A stretch of DNA of 64,000 nt from the NCBI GenBank assembly GCA_017453205.1, contig JAFTKO010000008.1, forward strand, positions 91,218-155,217, given 5' to 3'. Below, piece by piece: positions 50,568-59,960 of this stretch (positions within the stretch are counted from its first letter, which is position 1; each line of letters opens with the position of its first letter). A program made the translations under genes and the position numbers. The stretch is from Clostridia bacterium (GTDB lineage Bacteria > Bacillota > Clostridia > Oscillospirales > CAG-272). The notes under the pieces are model-generated. The model did no database searches. It worked only from the letters and a program-made list of their open reading frames with translations, and was not told the DNA's origin.

Positions 50568-52508
50568 TTATTTCAACAATTTCTCAGCCAAGAGGTTGAT
50601 ATAAAAGCCACCGAGCACGGAGCGGGCTTGGAAGCCGGCTTGTTTTGCATCCAACGTGTAGTACCAGTCGGTGACGGGGACACGGTCCTCGCTCTCACAG
50701 ATCATACGCGCAATCGCCTCAAACACCTTCTTGGTATATTTTGGGTTGTCGGTCATCACGGTCGTCCATGCCATCCAGTCGAGCTTGGTGTAGTCGGAAC
50801 GGCTGTCCAGCGGTACGCCGTAGCGGTTCATCTTGGACAGGTAGACCTCGACCTCCTCGCGGCTGACCTTTTCGTCAAAGAGCTTGAGCCCCAGCAGACG
50901 ATCCCAAATGATGTTATATTTCATGCTCCAGGTGTCGTCGCGGTCAAAGGTGAGGCGCCAACCCTTGGCATTCTGCTTTTTGGCATCCTTTACCCAGCGG
51001 TCTGCCATATCCTTGGCAAGTGCGCCGTACTTGGGCTCGTCAAAGAGCTTTGCGTAGGCGCCCAGCGCGACAATGGCTTTGAGGCTGAGGTTGCAGTTTT
51101 GCGCGAGATGCCCCGCAAAATCATCGGTACAAAGCTGATTTTCGGGGTTGTAGCCGTACTCCGCAAGGTAGTCCGCCCACTGCTTGAGCAGATCGCGGTT
51201 CGCGTCCGCAAGTGCGCGGTCACCGTCCACGGCGCAGGCAGCCGCCACGGTAAGGATGGCGTTGCCGCACTCCTCCACGGGCATTTGCATTTCCAAGGTC
51301 AATTCACCGTTCTTCAAGCCGTAGACCTGACCGTTGCAGTAGGGGTAACAGCCACAGTCATGCGGAGCAAACTCGTACTTCCACAGGTCGGTGCGGGCAA
51401 AAGCAAAGAGCGGACGCATCATGCCGCGAACCAGCTCGGGATTGTAAAGCAGGAAAAGCGGGATCGAGGGGTAAGTAACATCAAGCGTCGCAAGACAGCC
51501 GTTGCTGAAATTCTCCTTGGAGAGGAACATCACTTCGCCGTCGACCTCGATCAGCTTATGAGCGGCAATTGCTTGACGGTAGGTCAGAGCGCCGATCTTG
51601 GCGTATTCGGGAGAAATCGCCTCCATGTCGGCAATCAGCTTGGCGTCAAACGCAGCACACGCTTGGCGCAGATCCTCGGCTTCGTTGACTGCGGCGGCAA
51701 GCATGATCTCAAAATCGCCGTAAAACTTTTTGTAGTAGGCGTCGATGGGCTTGTGGTAATATTCAATGGATTTCACATCATCATAAGCCAATACGATCAC
51801 ATCGGAAAGCTTATCCGAGGTCGTGTAGACGATGGGAAGCTTGTCATGAGGGATGTTTTTGTCGAGATCCACCTCACAATACTTTGCGGAAATACGCTTT
51901 TTAAACAGCGTGCGGCGGCGCAGCTGCGTAGCAACACCCGCGTTGGGATGTACCAAATGCAAATATCCCCAATCGATGCGAACGTCGTCGCCGCTGCGAT
52001 TGAGTATCTTTTGCTCCGCACCGCCGATGCTGACATGTCCCGCTTCGGCCTTGGCAACAAAATCCTGACCGACAAGATCGCCCGTCAGCTCTGCGGAAGC
52101 GTCAAAGTAGACCTCAAAGGTGTGTCCCTCTTCCTTGGGGGTAATCTCATAGAAGATGTAGGATACGGGGCGTGACATGACCTCGAGACGGTCCATAAGG
52201 AGCGGGGTGAGGAAGGTCACGGTAAGGTCGCATGCCTTGTGCGTAAAGGTGTAGACGGTGGAGGTGGGATTGACGGTGACGGAGGTCTGCTTGAGCGCCT
52301 TGCCGTCGGACAGATACTGATCCTTGATGCGCGAAAGCCCCATAAAGCGATAGACCTCGCCGTCAATGATGAGGACGCCGCACATCGACTGACGCGCGCC
52401 CGTCCAGTGGCGGGTATGGTCGCCGTTGAGGTTGTCATCAAAGCTCCAAACGCTGAAATACGGGTCGCAGGTAATCAGCGGCACCGCAGTGGGACGAAAT
52501 TTTTTCAT
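50568..52508 (-). CDS. DUF4965/DUF1793 (glutaminase A-like) domain protein
   Basis: A 646-residue protein of the GtaA-like group, named after a fungal glutaminase; in bacteria the members are often thought to act on glycans. Seen: start RPTAVPLITCDPYFSVWSF, HTRHWTGARQSMCGVLI (DUF5127-like sandwich), and the helical toroid half with YPSIPLFLLYNPELVRGMMR, FAPHDCGCYPYCNGQVYG, EECGNAILTVAAAC and ENQLCTDDFAGHLAQNCNLS. There is no signal peptide, so the protein appears cytosolic. Substrate unknown; assignment is by remembered family patterns. Confidence 0.8.
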   Translation of the reverse strand: MKKFRPTAVPLITCDPYFSVWSFDDNLNGDHTRHWTGARQSMCGVLIIDGEVYRFMGLSRIKDQYLSDGKALKQTSVTVNPTSTVYTFTHKACDLTVTFLTPLLMDRLEVMSRPVSYIFYEITPKEEGHTFEVYFDASAELTGDLVGQDFVAKAEAGHVSIGGAEQKILNRSGDDVRIDWGYLHLVHPNAGVATQLRRRTLFKKRISAKYCEVDLDKNIPHDKLPIVYTTSDKLSDVIVLAYDDVKSIEYYHKPIDAYYKKFYGDFEIMLAAAVNEAEDLRQACAAFDAKLIADMEAISPEYAKIGALTYRQAIAAHKLIEVDGEVMFLSKENFSNGCLATLDVTYPSIPLFLLYNPELVRGMMRPLFAFARTDLWKYEFAPHDCGCYPYCNGQVYGLKNGELTLEMQMPVEECGNAILTVAAACAVDGDRALADANRDLLKQWADYLAEYGYNPENQLCTDDFAGHLAQNCNLSLKAIVALGAYAKLFDEPKYGALAKDMADRWVKDAKKQNAKGWRLTFDRDDTWSMKYNIIWDRLLGLKLFDEKVSREEVEVYLSKMNRYGVPLDSRSDYTKLDWMAWTTVMTDNPKYTKKVFEAIARMICESEDRVPVTDWYYTLDAKQAGFQARSVLGGFYINLLAEKLLK

Positions 52509-52568
52509 AGTGGTATTCCTTTCCTGTGTTTTTGTTTCGCGGGACTGCTCCCCGCGCCATCACCTTTT

Positions 52569-52597
52569 ATTATACCGCATATGACGACCGAAATCAA
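52569..52597 (-). promoter_or_regulatory. Sigma-A promoter of the DUF4965-like gene
   Basis: TTGATT (52597-52592), 17 bp, TATAAT (52574-52569) on the minus strand. The leader holds a small CGCGGG/CCCGCG hairpin. Confidence 0.82.
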
Positions 52598-52827
52598 TAT
52601 GTATTCTTGCCATCAGCATGAGTATTTTGCGCATTTGAAAGCCCAAGCAAAGGCCATGGAAAGTTTTTTTGCACATCAACCGCCCCCTCCCCGCGGATAA
52701 AGAGGAGGGCGGCAACAAATACTGTGCTATCGGCTTTTGCAACCGCCCATAAAAATGAATGAGAAACAAATGGGGGACTTACATTAAAAAAATTTGGGAG
52801 ATTTTTTCCATAAAAATTGCAATTCTC
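52598..52827. other. Gene-free stretch between divergent promoters
   Basis: Holds a hairpin at 52681-52711 (CGCCCCCTCC with GGAGGGCG) and a 39-codon open frame (MTTEINMYSCHQHEYF...) that lacks a ribosome site. Nothing else recognised. Confidence 0.55.
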
Positions 52828-52856
52828 TTGCAATTGGGGAAAAACTCTGCTATAAT
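52828..52856 (+). promoter_or_regulatory. Sigma-A promoter of hisS-ruvX
   Basis: TTGCAA (52828-52833), 17 bp, TATAAT (52851-52856). The leader is only about 30 bases; there is no room for a T-box. Confidence 0.83.
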
Positions 52857-52892
52857 ATAAAGCAGAACACAATCACAGCGAGGTATCAAAAC

Positions 52893-54188
52893 ATGAGCGA
52901 GAAGCTTTCGACACAACCCTACAAGGGCACAAGAGATTTTTATCCGCAGGATATGCGCCTGCGCAACTGGTTTTTCGGCGTGATTCGCAACGTCCTGGAA
53001 ACATCCGCGTTTGACGAATACAACGGACCGATGCTGGAATCTCTCGACCTTTACGCCGCCAAGAGCGGTGAGGAGATCGCCAACGAGCAGACCTATAACT
53101 TTACCGACCGCGGCGAGCGCAGACTGGCGATCCGTCCCGAAATGACACCCACTGTAGCGCGCATGGTGGCGGGCAAAATGGGCACGCTCAATTTCCCGCT
53201 CAAGTGGTTTTCGATCCCCAATATGTATCGCTACGAGCGTCCCCAGCGCGGACGTCTGCGCGAATTTTGGCAGATCAACGTCGACATTTTCGGCTGCGAC
53301 ACCTACGAGGCAGACCTCGAGTGCATCGTCAGTGCCATCAACATTCTGCGTGCTTACGGTGCGGACAAGTCGATGTTTACGGTGCACATCAACAACCGCC
53401 GTTTCTTTAACGACGTCATCGCCGCCATCGCGGGAACCGACACCGAGGGCAGCCGCAAGGTCTCCAAGGTCATCGATCGCAAAAATAAGATCCCGCGCGA
53501 GGCTTACGAGCAGGAGCTGATGGCATTGGGGCTCTCCGAGGAGCAAATTGAAAGGATCGACGCCCTGTACCGCATGAACGTCATGGACGCCACCGCCATT
53601 TGCCCCGACTCGGTGGGCTCGCAGGAGCTCCGTCAGCTCTTTGACGCACTTGAACGAACCGGCTTGCTCGAATACTGCATGTTCGATTTCGGCATCATTC
53701 GGGGGCTGGACTACTACACGGGTACGGTATTCGAGGTCTTTGACAACGCGCCCGAAAACAACCGCGCCATGTTCGGCGGCGGCAGATACGACAATTTGGT
53801 CGGGTTGTTTGTAAAGAACGCCAAGATTTCCGGCGTGGGCTACGGCATGGGTGACGTAACGCTCGAAAACTTCCTTTACACGCACAATCTCGTGCCCGAA
53901 ACCTTTGGCTCGGGTGTCAAGGTGCTTGTCGCGCGCTTTGACGATGTTCCCTATGAGACCTACATGGCAACCGTCGACGCGCTCCGCAACGCGGGCATTG
54001 TGTCCTCGGTCTATCTCGGCTCCAAAAAATTCGGCAAGCAGATCGACTTTGCCGCAAAGGACGGTTACTCTCACCTCGTCATCATCGGCGGTGACGAAGC
54101 CGCAAAGGGTGTGGTCCGCTTAAAAGATCTTTCCACCCGCGAAGAGGACGAGCTGACGCTTGCCGCGGCAATTGAGAAGCTGAAATGA
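52893..54188 (+). CDS. hisS: Histidyl-tRNA synthetase
   Basis: Charges tRNA-His. 431 residues, normal bacterial length, class II. Motif 1 region YKGTRDFYPQDMRLRNWFF, motif 2 RYERPQRGRLREFWQINVD, HisA motif GIIRGLDYYTGTVFEV and motif 3 GGGRYDNLVGLF are present, with a C-terminal anticodon domain (VLVARFDDVPYETYMATV). The ATG at 52893 begins MSEKLSTQPYKGTRD; the ribosome site (CGAGG) is weak. The open frame continues upstream but over the promoter. Its stop overlaps ruvX (ATGA). Confidence 0.96.
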   Translation: MSEKLSTQPYKGTRDFYPQDMRLRNWFFGVIRNVLETSAFDEYNGPMLESLDLYAAKSGEEIANEQTYNFTDRGERRLAIRPEMTPTVARMVAGKMGTLNFPLKWFSIPNMYRYERPQRGRLREFWQINVDIFGCDTYEADLECIVSAINILRAYGADKSMFTVHINNRRFFNDVIAAIAGTDTEGSRKVSKVIDRKNKIPREAYEQELMALGLSEEQIERIDALYRMNVMDATAICPDSVGSQELRQLFDALERTGLLEYCMFDFGIIRGLDYYTGTVFEVFDNAPENNRAMFGGGRYDNLVGLFVKNAKISGVGYGMGDVTLENFLYTHNLVPETFGSGVKVLVARFDDVPYETYMATVDALRNAGIVSSVYLGSKKFGKQIDFAAKDGYSHLVIIGGDEAAKGVVRLKDLSTREEDELTLAAAIEKLK

Positions 54189-54640
54189 GCGAAACCAAGA
54201 TTACAGACCTCAAGGAAACGCGGGGACGCATCCTCGGCGTGGATTTTGGCGACACCCGCACGGGGCTTGCCGTGTCGGACATCAGCCGCTTTCTCGCCTC
54301 GGGCATCGGTTACGTCTCCCCCGGAGGCATCGAAAAGACCGCCGATAAGGTCGCCGAGGTCGCACGCGAGCAAAAGGTCGGCGCCGTCGTGGTCGGTCTC
54401 CCCAAAAACATGGACGGTTCCGAGGGGTTCCGCGCCGAGCGTTGCCGTGCGTTTGCCGAGCTCCTGCGCGAACGGCTGGAAAACATCCCCGTCGCCATGA
54501 TCGACGAGCGCCTCACCACCATGTCCGCCTCCCGCTACCTCAACGAGACCAACACCCGCGGCTCTCACCGAAAGGGTGTCATTGACACACTGTCCGCACA
54601 GATCATCCTGCAAAACGCATTGGACAGATTAAAAAATTGA
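54185..54640 (+). CDS. ruvX: RuvX/YqgF-type Holliday junction resolvase
   Basis: A 151-residue RNase H-fold nuclease, also linked to rRNA maturation. Motifs: GRILGVDFGDTRTGLAVSD (first catalytic Asp), VVVGLPKNMDGSEG, and IDERLTT followed by KGVIDTLSAQIILQ with the last Asp. The first 13 residues are an extra lead before the fold. It overlaps hisS by 4 bases, so translation is coupled; the unit ends at a good terminator. Confidence 0.94.
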   Translation: MSETKITDLKETRGRILGVDFGDTRTGLAVSDISRFLASGIGYVSPGGIEKTADKVAEVAREQKVGAVVVGLPKNMDGSEGFRAERCRAFAELLRERLENIPVAMIDERLTTMSASRYLNETNTRGSHRKGVIDTLSAQIILQNALDRLKN

Positions 54641-54647
54641 TCGCATA

Positions 54648-54699
54648 AAAACACAGCGTAGCCGCGAGTATTTCACGGTTACGCTGTGTTTGTTTTTTG
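54648..54699 (+). terminator. Terminator of hisS-ruvX
   Basis: AACACAGCGTA (54650-54660) pairs with TACGCTGTGTT (54680-54690), then TGTTTTTTG. Confidence 0.88.
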
Positions 54700-54885
54700 T
54701 CAGAAACTTCTTAAAAGAAGTTTCCGACACCTTCAAGAACTTTCAAAAAAAGGATGATGTGGATATTGTGGAGTGTTTTTGCGCTATTCCGTAGTTTTTT
54801 GACGGTAAAGGGATGTTTGATTGCTTTATCCCAACAATAGCTCCCGCACCCGTTTTGGTACCACCACCCAAAACGGGCTCCCGAA
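54699..54885 (+). repeat. R1 dispersed element, copy 8 (long linker, right end lost)
   Basis: Hairpin 54699-54728 (GTCAGAAACTTCTT arm, one mismatch). Module B stem CCCGTTTTGG (54849-54858) pairs perfectly with CCAAAACGGG (54868-54877), a compensated change relative to copy 2. Confidence 0.85.
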
Positions 54886-54924
54886 ATAATCACCTAAAAT
54901 ATATCTCCTTTAGTCCCCAAGTCT

Positions 54925-55413
54925 TCAATCCTTTTCAAACCCATGTACAAAGCCCGAGGCATCAGCCGAGCAGATATCGCCGCCGATGACGCGGTTGCGG
55001 TAAACCAGCACGTTGGCATAGACCGTTCCCTCGTAGTCGGGGTAATTGGTCACGCTAAGGGTGTAGCGGGTAACGTCCTTGCCCTTGAACTTGGTCAAGT
55101 TCAACCCCTGTTCCTTCTGAATTTCGTTGTACGCGGCAAACACCTTGTCAAACTCGGAGGGGATGGTCACGGTCTTGGTCTCCACCGGCTCGGCGGTCAC
55201 CTCCCAACCGAACTGCGCTAAAAATTCGACCGCGTCGGCGGCGGTTTTGACCTTGTCGTAGCTGTAGCTGACCTCTCCGTCCACATCCGTGGAGGTTTGC
55301 GACGAGATGGCGTAAGTGGGCACAAAAGCGATCAGCGTGATAAGTACGGTCAGAGCCACACAAATGACCCCCACCAGCTTGATGGTGCTTGCACGAAGTG
55401 AATAGATAAACAT
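54925..55413 (-). CDS. DUF4830-like membrane-anchored protein
   Basis: A 162-residue protein with one N-terminal helix (LVGVICVALTVLITLIAFV) and an external domain whose pattern, AVEFLAQFGWEVTAEPVETK, VTIPSEFDKVFAAYNEIQKE, GKDVTRYTLSVTNYP, matches what I recall of DUF4830. The function is unknown. The ATG at 55413 has GGGAGG seven bases upstream; an ATG seven codons earlier does not. It follows rodA by 53 bp on the same strand and may share its transcript, which hints at the envelope. Confidence 0.78.
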   Translation of the reverse strand: MFIYSLRASTIKLVGVICVALTVLITLIAFVPTYAISSQTSTDVDGEVSYSYDKVKTAADAVEFLAQFGWEVTAEPVETKTVTIPSEFDKVFAAYNEIQKEQGLNLTKFKGKDVTRYTLSVTNYPDYEGTVYANVLVYRNRVIGGDICSADASGFVHGFEKD

Positions 55414-55466
55414 AAAGCGCCTCCCATGTTTCATTACTGGTAAAATATATGAAACGGGATTGCGCT

Positions 55467-56642
55467 TTATGAATTGTAGAGTGAAATATCCAAATCAAAA
55501 GTTTCGTGTCGTTCTCGGGTGGTGCGGACCGCGTCCGAATGCGCGTAAACATTATGTAGCAGACCGAGCATCATAAAGGTCGCCAGCATCGACGATCCGC
55601 CGCAAGAAAGAAGCGGGAGTGTGATGCCGATGACGGGAAGCATGGCAAAGCACATGCCGATATTGAGCAAAATTTGTGCCACAAGCATCGCGCCGATGCC
55701 CACACAAATCAAGCCCCCGTAGTCCGAACGGCTTGCCGTGCGCGCGATCATGAACACGCGAACCACCATCACCATAAATATAATGATGACAAGCGCACCG
55801 CCGAGGAAGCCGAATTTTTCGCAAACCGTAGCATAAATAAAGTCGGTGTGCGAGGCGGGGAGAATTTCGTAATAGTAGCCGCCGAAAACGCCGTTTCCGA
55901 TCAGCCCACCCGCGCCGATGGCATCACGGCTGAGCAAGGGTTGCATCCCGTAGCCCAAGGGGTCCATTTCGGGGTTAAAGCCCACAACAATGCGCTGCTG
56001 CTGATACTCCGAAAGATGCTCCCACAAATAAGGAGACAACAGCACGACCAAAATCGCCGCCCCGAGAAAATACCCCGGGTGCAATCCCGCGCAAAACAGC
56101 ATCAGAGCGATGATGGCAAGGTAAATGATCGCCACCCCAAGGTCGCCCGAAAGCAGGATAAAGCCCACGATCAGCCCCGCGTGTCCCGCCAAAAGCAGAA
56201 CCGTAAGCGGACGGTTGATGTGATCCTGCACGGTAAACAGGTGCTTGGAAAAGGTGCAAACAAAGGTGAACTTGATAAACTCCGACGGCTGTATCATAAA
56301 GCCCGTACCCGGGATCTCCAGCCAACTCTTGTTCGCCGTCTCGCGGCTCTCTCCGCTGCTGCCCCATATCAAGGTGATGACCAACAACAGCACCGAGCCG
56401 ATCAGCATATAGATCCACAGCTTGTCCACAATCACGCGATAGTCCACAAACGCGATGACAAACGTCACAAATATCCCCACGATAAAGATCGCAATCTGCA
56501 TCTTCAGCTTCGACATTCCAAAGTTGTCTACCGCGCCCCATACCGTTACAATACTGATAATCGAAAGAAGCGTCGCACACCCAAAAAGCACGGGATCAAT
56601 GTTCCGTACCGCTTCTTTTATGATACTCCACACCTTTTGCAT
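55467..56642 (-). CDS. rodA: RodA/FtsW-type SEDS peptidoglycan glycosyltransferase
   Basis: A 391-residue polytopic protein (about ten helices) that polymerises lipid II for cell-wall growth. SEDS marks: the loop KSWLEIPGTGFMIQPSEFIKF (residues near 105-125, ending in QPSE), GDLGVAIIYLA, the LSRDAIGAGGLIGNGVFGG loop with HTDFIYATVCEKFGFLG, and IGITLPLLSCGGSSM. The catalytic-loop Asp of RodA is in HTDFI or nearby. The ATG at 56642 has GGAGG six bases upstream; the open frame extends 24 codons into an R1 copy and is rejected. RodA as against FtsW/SpoVE is by overall look. Confidence 0.9.
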   Translation of the reverse strand: MQKVWSIIKEAVRNIDPVLFGCATLLSIISIVTVWGAVDNFGMSKLKMQIAIFIVGIFVTFVIAFVDYRVIVDKLWIYMLIGSVLLLVITLIWGSSGESRETANKSWLEIPGTGFMIQPSEFIKFTFVCTFSKHLFTVQDHINRPLTVLLLAGHAGLIVGFILLSGDLGVAIIYLAIIALMLFCAGLHPGYFLGAAILVVLLSPYLWEHLSEYQQQRIVVGFNPEMDPLGYGMQPLLSRDAIGAGGLIGNGVFGGYYYEILPASHTDFIYATVCEKFGFLGGALVIIIFMVMVVRVFMIARTASRSDYGGLICVGIGAMLVAQILLNIGMCFAMLPVIGITLPLLSCGGSSMLATFMMLGLLHNVYAHSDAVRTTRERHETFDLDISLYNS

Positions 56643-56669
56643 ATGCGACCTCCTTTCTGTATTTCTTTC

Positions 56670-56851
56670 GTGGGGAAAACTTTTTAAAAAAAGTTTTCCC
56701 CACACCCCTTTCAAAAACCTTCAACGCATTTTTATAAATGAAATTTTAAAATTTGTGCGTTTTCCGTTTCAACAGCTCCCGCAATCCGTTACACTTTCTC
56801 CGTTGGAGAAAGCGGTTACCACCACCCAAACCGGACTGCCGAATAAGTAAC
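56670..56851 (+). repeat. R1 dispersed element, copy 9 (short type)
   Basis: Hairpin 56670-56703 (GTGGGGAAAACTTTTT arms, 16 bp). Module B stem TCCGTT (56785-56790) with AACCGGA (56829-56835). Closest to copy 5, including the right-hand CTGCCGAATAAGTA tail. Confidence 0.88.
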
Positions 56852-56933
56852 AATCCGTGAAAAGCAGGTAATACCGTATTTTTTACGTCAAGGATGCTTA
56901 TCTGAAAAAATTTTTCTCAAGCTCTTTCAAAAT

Positions 56934-57410
56934 TCACAGCGTTTTTATCACGATCACTTGTTCGGTCTCTGCTTTGTAAGCAACCAAAGCTTTTTTGTTA
57001 TTCAGCTCCGAAAAATGAGGTTTCAACATTCCGCGCATTGCCGCTATAAAAGGCGCGGTTTCGGCGAAAAAAACGCTTCCGTCATCGGTTTGGACAGTCA
57101 CTTTAAAACAGATAGTCGCGTTAAAATGCGGTTGCGGATCGGTCAAAACCGTTTCGCAGAATACCACTTCATCACAATTTTTTGTGATCGCCGACATACG
57201 GCAGAGCTGAATGATTGCCAACGGTACACAGAATGCCGCAACGGGGATCAGCAACAGTAAAAGACGAAAGCTTTGCACCAACAAAGAGATCAATGTCAGA
57301 AAACAGGCAAGCACCGCCAAAAGGAGCCCGCAACCGATCAGCTCTCTTTTGCACACCGTGTAATCTAAGGAGGTACGCAACAATGCTTTGTTTTCATCGG
57401 CTTTTGACAT
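56934..57410 (-). CDS. Small two-helix membrane protein of unknown function
   Basis: A 158-residue protein. Two adjacent membrane helices at about residues 24-70 (LIGCGLLLAVLACFLTLISL and LLLLLIPVAAFCVPLAIIQL), then a cytosolic beta-rich domain (FNATICFKVTVQTDDGSVFF, ETAPFIAAMRGMLKPHF, VAYKAETEQVIVI). No family recognised. It lies on the proS strand, separated from proS by an R1 module A. AAGGAG lies 11 bases before the ATG. Confidence 0.65.
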   Translation of the reverse strand: MSKADENKALLRTSLDYTVCKRELIGCGLLLAVLACFLTLISLLVQSFRLLLLLIPVAAFCVPLAIIQLCRMSAITKNCDEVVFCETVLTDPQPHFNATICFKVTVQTDDGSVFFAETAPFIAAMRGMLKPHFSELNNKKALVAYKAETEQVIVIKTL

Positions 57411-57429
57411 ACAAAATTCTCCTTCTTAA

Positions 57430-57476
57430 AAATGCGTTGAAAGGGTGTGGGGAAACTTTTGAAAAAGTTTCCCCAC
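57430..57476 (-). repeat. R1 dispersed element, copy 10 (module A only)
   Basis: GTGGGGAAACTTTT (57447-57460), 2-nt loop, complement (57463-57476), with the usual tail AATGCGTTGAAAGG on its left, so minus orientation. Located just after the proS stop. Confidence 0.85.
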
Positions 57477-57496
57477 AAAAACAAAACATATCATTC

Positions 57497-58939
57497 TCAA
57501 TACTGTCTGCCCCAGATGACCATATGCTTGGCGGGCTTGCCGCAGCAGACGCAGGTATCGGAGAGGTGATCCTCGGTAAAGGGGATGCAACGCGACTTGA
57601 CGCCGCCTGTGGTGTCCTTGATCTGTTCCTCGCATTCGGTCTCGCCGCACCACATGGCTTTGATATAGCCCGATTTGTTGGCGGCAATGTCGAGGAACTC
57701 CTCATAGGAGCGTGCCTCATAGGTACGGTTGGTACGGTTTTCAAGCGCGCGTTGGTACATTTCGTCGTGCACCTTTTGGAGCGCCTTTTCGACCTCCTCG
57801 GCAAGGTTGTCGAGCGAGACAAAAGTCTTTTCACGCGTCACGCGGCTGACAAGCACGCAGGAGTTATTTTCGATGTCACGCGGACCGATCTCAAGACGGA
57901 GCGGCACGCCTTTCATCTCGTACTGGCTGAACTTCCAGCCCGTGGAGTTATCGCTGTCATCGAGCTTGACGCGGAATTTCTTTGCAAGCGCGGCTTTGAT
58001 CTCGTTCGCTTTTTCCAGCACGCCCTCCTTGTGCTGTGCCACGGGAATGACGACAAGCTGAATGGGAGCGATGGCGGGCGGGAGGATAAGCCCGTTATCG
58101 TCGCCGTGCGTCATGATGATAGCGCCGATCATACGGGTGGAAACGCCCCAAGAGGTTTGGTGCGGATATTTTTGTGTGTTGTCACGCGCGGTGTACATAA
58201 TATCAAATGCCTCGGCAAAGCCGGTGCCGAAGTAGTGCGAGGTCCCGCCTTGAAGCGCCACACCGTTGTGCATCATGGGCTCGATGGTGTAGGTCTCGCG
58301 AGCACCCGCAAATTTTTCCTTTTCGGTCTTACGTCCCGTGTAAGCGGGGATCGCCAACGACTCGGCATAGAAGTCCTCATAGACCTTCAGCATTTGCAGG
58401 GTCTCCTGTCTTGCCTCCTCCTCTGTCTCGTGCATGGTGTGCCCCTCCTGCCACAAGAACTCGGAGGTGCGGAGGAACGGACGGGTGGTCTTTTCCCAAC
58501 GCACAACATTACACCACTGGTTGTAGAGCTTGGGCAGATCGCGGTAGGACTGGATGACATTGCGGTAATGTTCACAGAACAGTGTTTCGGAGGTCGGACG
58601 AACAATGAGGCGCTCGCTCAGCTTCGTTCCGCCGCCCATGGTAACAATGGCACACTCGGGCGCAAAGCCCTCTACGTGATCCTTCTCCTTTTGGAGCAAG
58701 CTTTCGGGAATAAACATGGGCATATAAACATTTTCGTGTCCCAACGCCTTAAAGCGTGCGTCAAGCTCCTTTTGGATGTTCTCCCAAATGGCGTAGCCGT
58801 AAGGGCGAATGATCATGCACCCTTTGACGCCGGAGTAGTCCACCAGCTCCGCCTTTTTGACAACGTCGGTATACCATTGCGCAAAATCAACGTCCATCGA
58901 CGTGATCTGCTCGACCATTTTTGCATTGTTTTTTGCCAT
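57497..58939 (-). CDS. proS: Prolyl-tRNA synthetase (type 3, archaeal/eukaryotic-like)
   Basis: Charges tRNA-Pro. 480 residues with no inserted editing domain, the ProS3 form also common in Clostridia. Class II motifs: [19 protein letters not shown] (motif 1), [24 protein letters not shown] (motif 2 area), [21 protein letters not shown] (motif 3). The C-terminal zinc-type domain has MWCGETECE and [20 protein letters not shown], with the usual terminal Tyr. Strong promoter at 59017-59045; no T-box seen in the short leader. Confidence 0.96.
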   Translation of the reverse strand: MAKNNAKMVEQITSMDVDFAQWYTDVVKKAELVDYSGVKGCMIIRPYGYAIWENIQKELDARFKALGHENVYMPMFIPESLLQKEKDHVEGFAPECAIVTMGGGTKLSERLIVRPTSETLFCEHYRNVIQSYRDLPKLYNQWCNVVRWEKTTRPFLRTSEFLWQEGHTMHETEEEARQETLQMLKVYEDFYAESLAIPAYTGRKTEKEKFAGARETYTIEPMMHNGVALQGGTSHYFGTGFAEAFDIMYTARDNTQKYPHQTSWGVSTRMIGAIIMTHGDDNGLILPPAIAPIQLVVIPVAQHKEGVLEKANEIKAALAKKFRVKLDDSDNSTGWKFSQYEMKGVPLRLEIGPRDIENNSCVLVSRVTREKTFVSLDNLAEEVEKALQKVHDEMYQRALENRTNRTYEARSYEEFLDIAANKSGYIKAMWCGETECEEQIKDTTGGVKSRCIPFTEDHLSDTCVCCGKPAKHMVIWGRQY

Positions 58940-59016
58940 AACAAAACCTTTCCTGTCTCCGCAAAACGAATTTTACGGAATGATGTCGCATAAAAGCATA
59001 ATATTACATTATACTA

Positions 59017-59045
59017 ATTATAACGCAAGGCGGCAAAAATGTCAA
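59017..59045 (-). promoter_or_regulatory. Sigma-A promoter of proS
   Basis: TTGACA (59045-59040), 17 bp, TATAAT (59022-59017) on the minus strand. Confidence 0.9.
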
Positions 59046-59074
59046 GATGTTTTTGAAATTTGAGGTAACTTCCC

Positions 59075-59797
59075 ATGCAAAAAAGCAATTTGAAACACAT
59101 AAATCTCTGTAACGTAACCATCCACGACCTTACGGTGGACGAGGCGGTGGAGGCGGCATTGGCTGAGCGCGGCGCTCCATGCTTTACGGTCACGCCCAAT
59201 GCGCTGATGCTGGAGGCTTGCCGACGCAATCCCGCGGATGCCGCGCTGCTCAACAGTGCCACGCTCTCTCTCCCCGACGGCGCGGGAGTTCTGCTTGCCG
59301 CAAAAAAACAAAAAACACCGCTCGGCGGGCGTGTGGCTGGCATTGCATTTGGGGAAGCCTTGCTCAAACGGGCGGCACAAGACGGCTTGCGCGTCTTTTT
59401 ATTGGGCGGCAGCGACGGCGTAGCGCAAAGAGCGGCGGAACGGTTGTGTCAGCGCTTCCCCAACCTCACGGTCTGCGGGACGTATTGGGGCTACTTTGGC
59501 AAAGAGGGCGAGGACGACCGCACTGTATGCGCAATCATCCGCGCTTGCCGTCCCGATATTCTGTTTGTCTGCTTCGGCTTTCCCGCACAGGAGCGTTGGA
59601 TCGCCTCGCATCTCGACGCTCTCGGTGGTGTCCGTGTGGTCGCGGGACTTGGCGGCTCGCTCGATGTCTGGTCGGGGGATCTTCGCCGTGCCCCCGCACT
59701 CGTTTCCCGCCTTGGTCTCGAATGGGCATGGCGTATGCTCCGCCAACCCAAACGGCTCAAAGGCTTGCCCGCAATTGTGAGATTTGTGTTGAGATGA
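59075..59797 (+). CDS. WecG/TagA/CpsF-type glycosyltransferase
   Basis: A 240-residue family 26 enzyme that adds N-acetylmannosamine or a similar sugar to an undecaprenyl-linked carrier, an early step for teichoic-acid-like or other wall polymers. Seen: FTVTPNALMLEACRRNP, LPDGAGVLLAAKK, the conserved VFLLGGSDGVAQRAAERL nucleotide region, and VCFGFPAQERWIASH followed by GLGGSLDVWSGDLRRAP. The C-terminal LEWAWRMLRQPKRLKG is the usual membrane-binding end. GAGGTAAC precedes the ATG. Stands alone, divergent from proS. Confidence 0.92.
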   Translation: MQKSNLKHINLCNVTIHDLTVDEAVEAALAERGAPCFTVTPNALMLEACRRNPADAALLNSATLSLPDGAGVLLAAKKQKTPLGGRVAGIAFGEALLKRAAQDGLRVFLLGGSDGVAQRAAERLCQRFPNLTVCGTYWGYFGKEGEDDRTVCAIIRACRPDILFVCFGFPAQERWIASHLDALGGVRVVAGLGGSLDVWSGDLRRAPALVSRLGLEWAWRMLRQPKRLKGLPAIVRFVLR

Positions 59798-59878
59798 TAT
59801 TTTTTGGGCTGTCCCGGAATTGAAGATTATACGGAGATCTGTGTTACTCCGCGAATGCTTGTGGGAAAGCGTAAAAAT

Positions 59879-59937
59879 AGGCACCGTAACGATACGATGC
59901 CTAAAAATGTGCAAAAAAATGAAGTTGCACTTTTTTT
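59879..59937 (+). terminator. Hairpins after the TagA-like gene, second one a terminator
   Basis: AGGCACCGTA/TACGATGCCT (59879-59902, one mismatch), then GTGCAA (59909-59914) with TTGCAC (59925-59930) and seven T. Confidence 0.75.
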
Positions 59938-59955
59938 AGTTTTGTCTACAGTCTC
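59938..59955. repeat. R2 right-end fragment
   Basis: AGTTTTGTCTACAGTCTC matches the right end of both R2 copies; the rest of the element is missing. It lies just before the end of the PmbA-like gene. Confidence 0.65.
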
Positions 59956-59960
59956 GATAT

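Noticed and set aside
52580-52700. Small plus-strand gene MTTEINMYSCHQHEYF...
   Set aside because: No ribosome site, overlaps the minus-strand promoter at 52569-52597, and ends in a hairpin. Chance frame more likely.
52800-52892. T-box leader for hisS (and at 58940-59020 for proS)
   Set aside because: The leaders are only about 30 to 75 bases, without the T-box bulge sequence or a specifier hairpin.
55467-56714. Longer start for rodA at 56714
   Set aside because: The extra 24 codons are translated R1 repeat (module A), and the ATG at 56642 has an ideal ribosome site.
1365-57476. R1 module A hairpins as ordinary intrinsic terminators
   Set aside because: The stems are perfect but no T run follows in either direction, they occur in both orientations relative to genes, and they carry a conserved tail and module B. 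Some may still stop transcription, but that does not explain the family.
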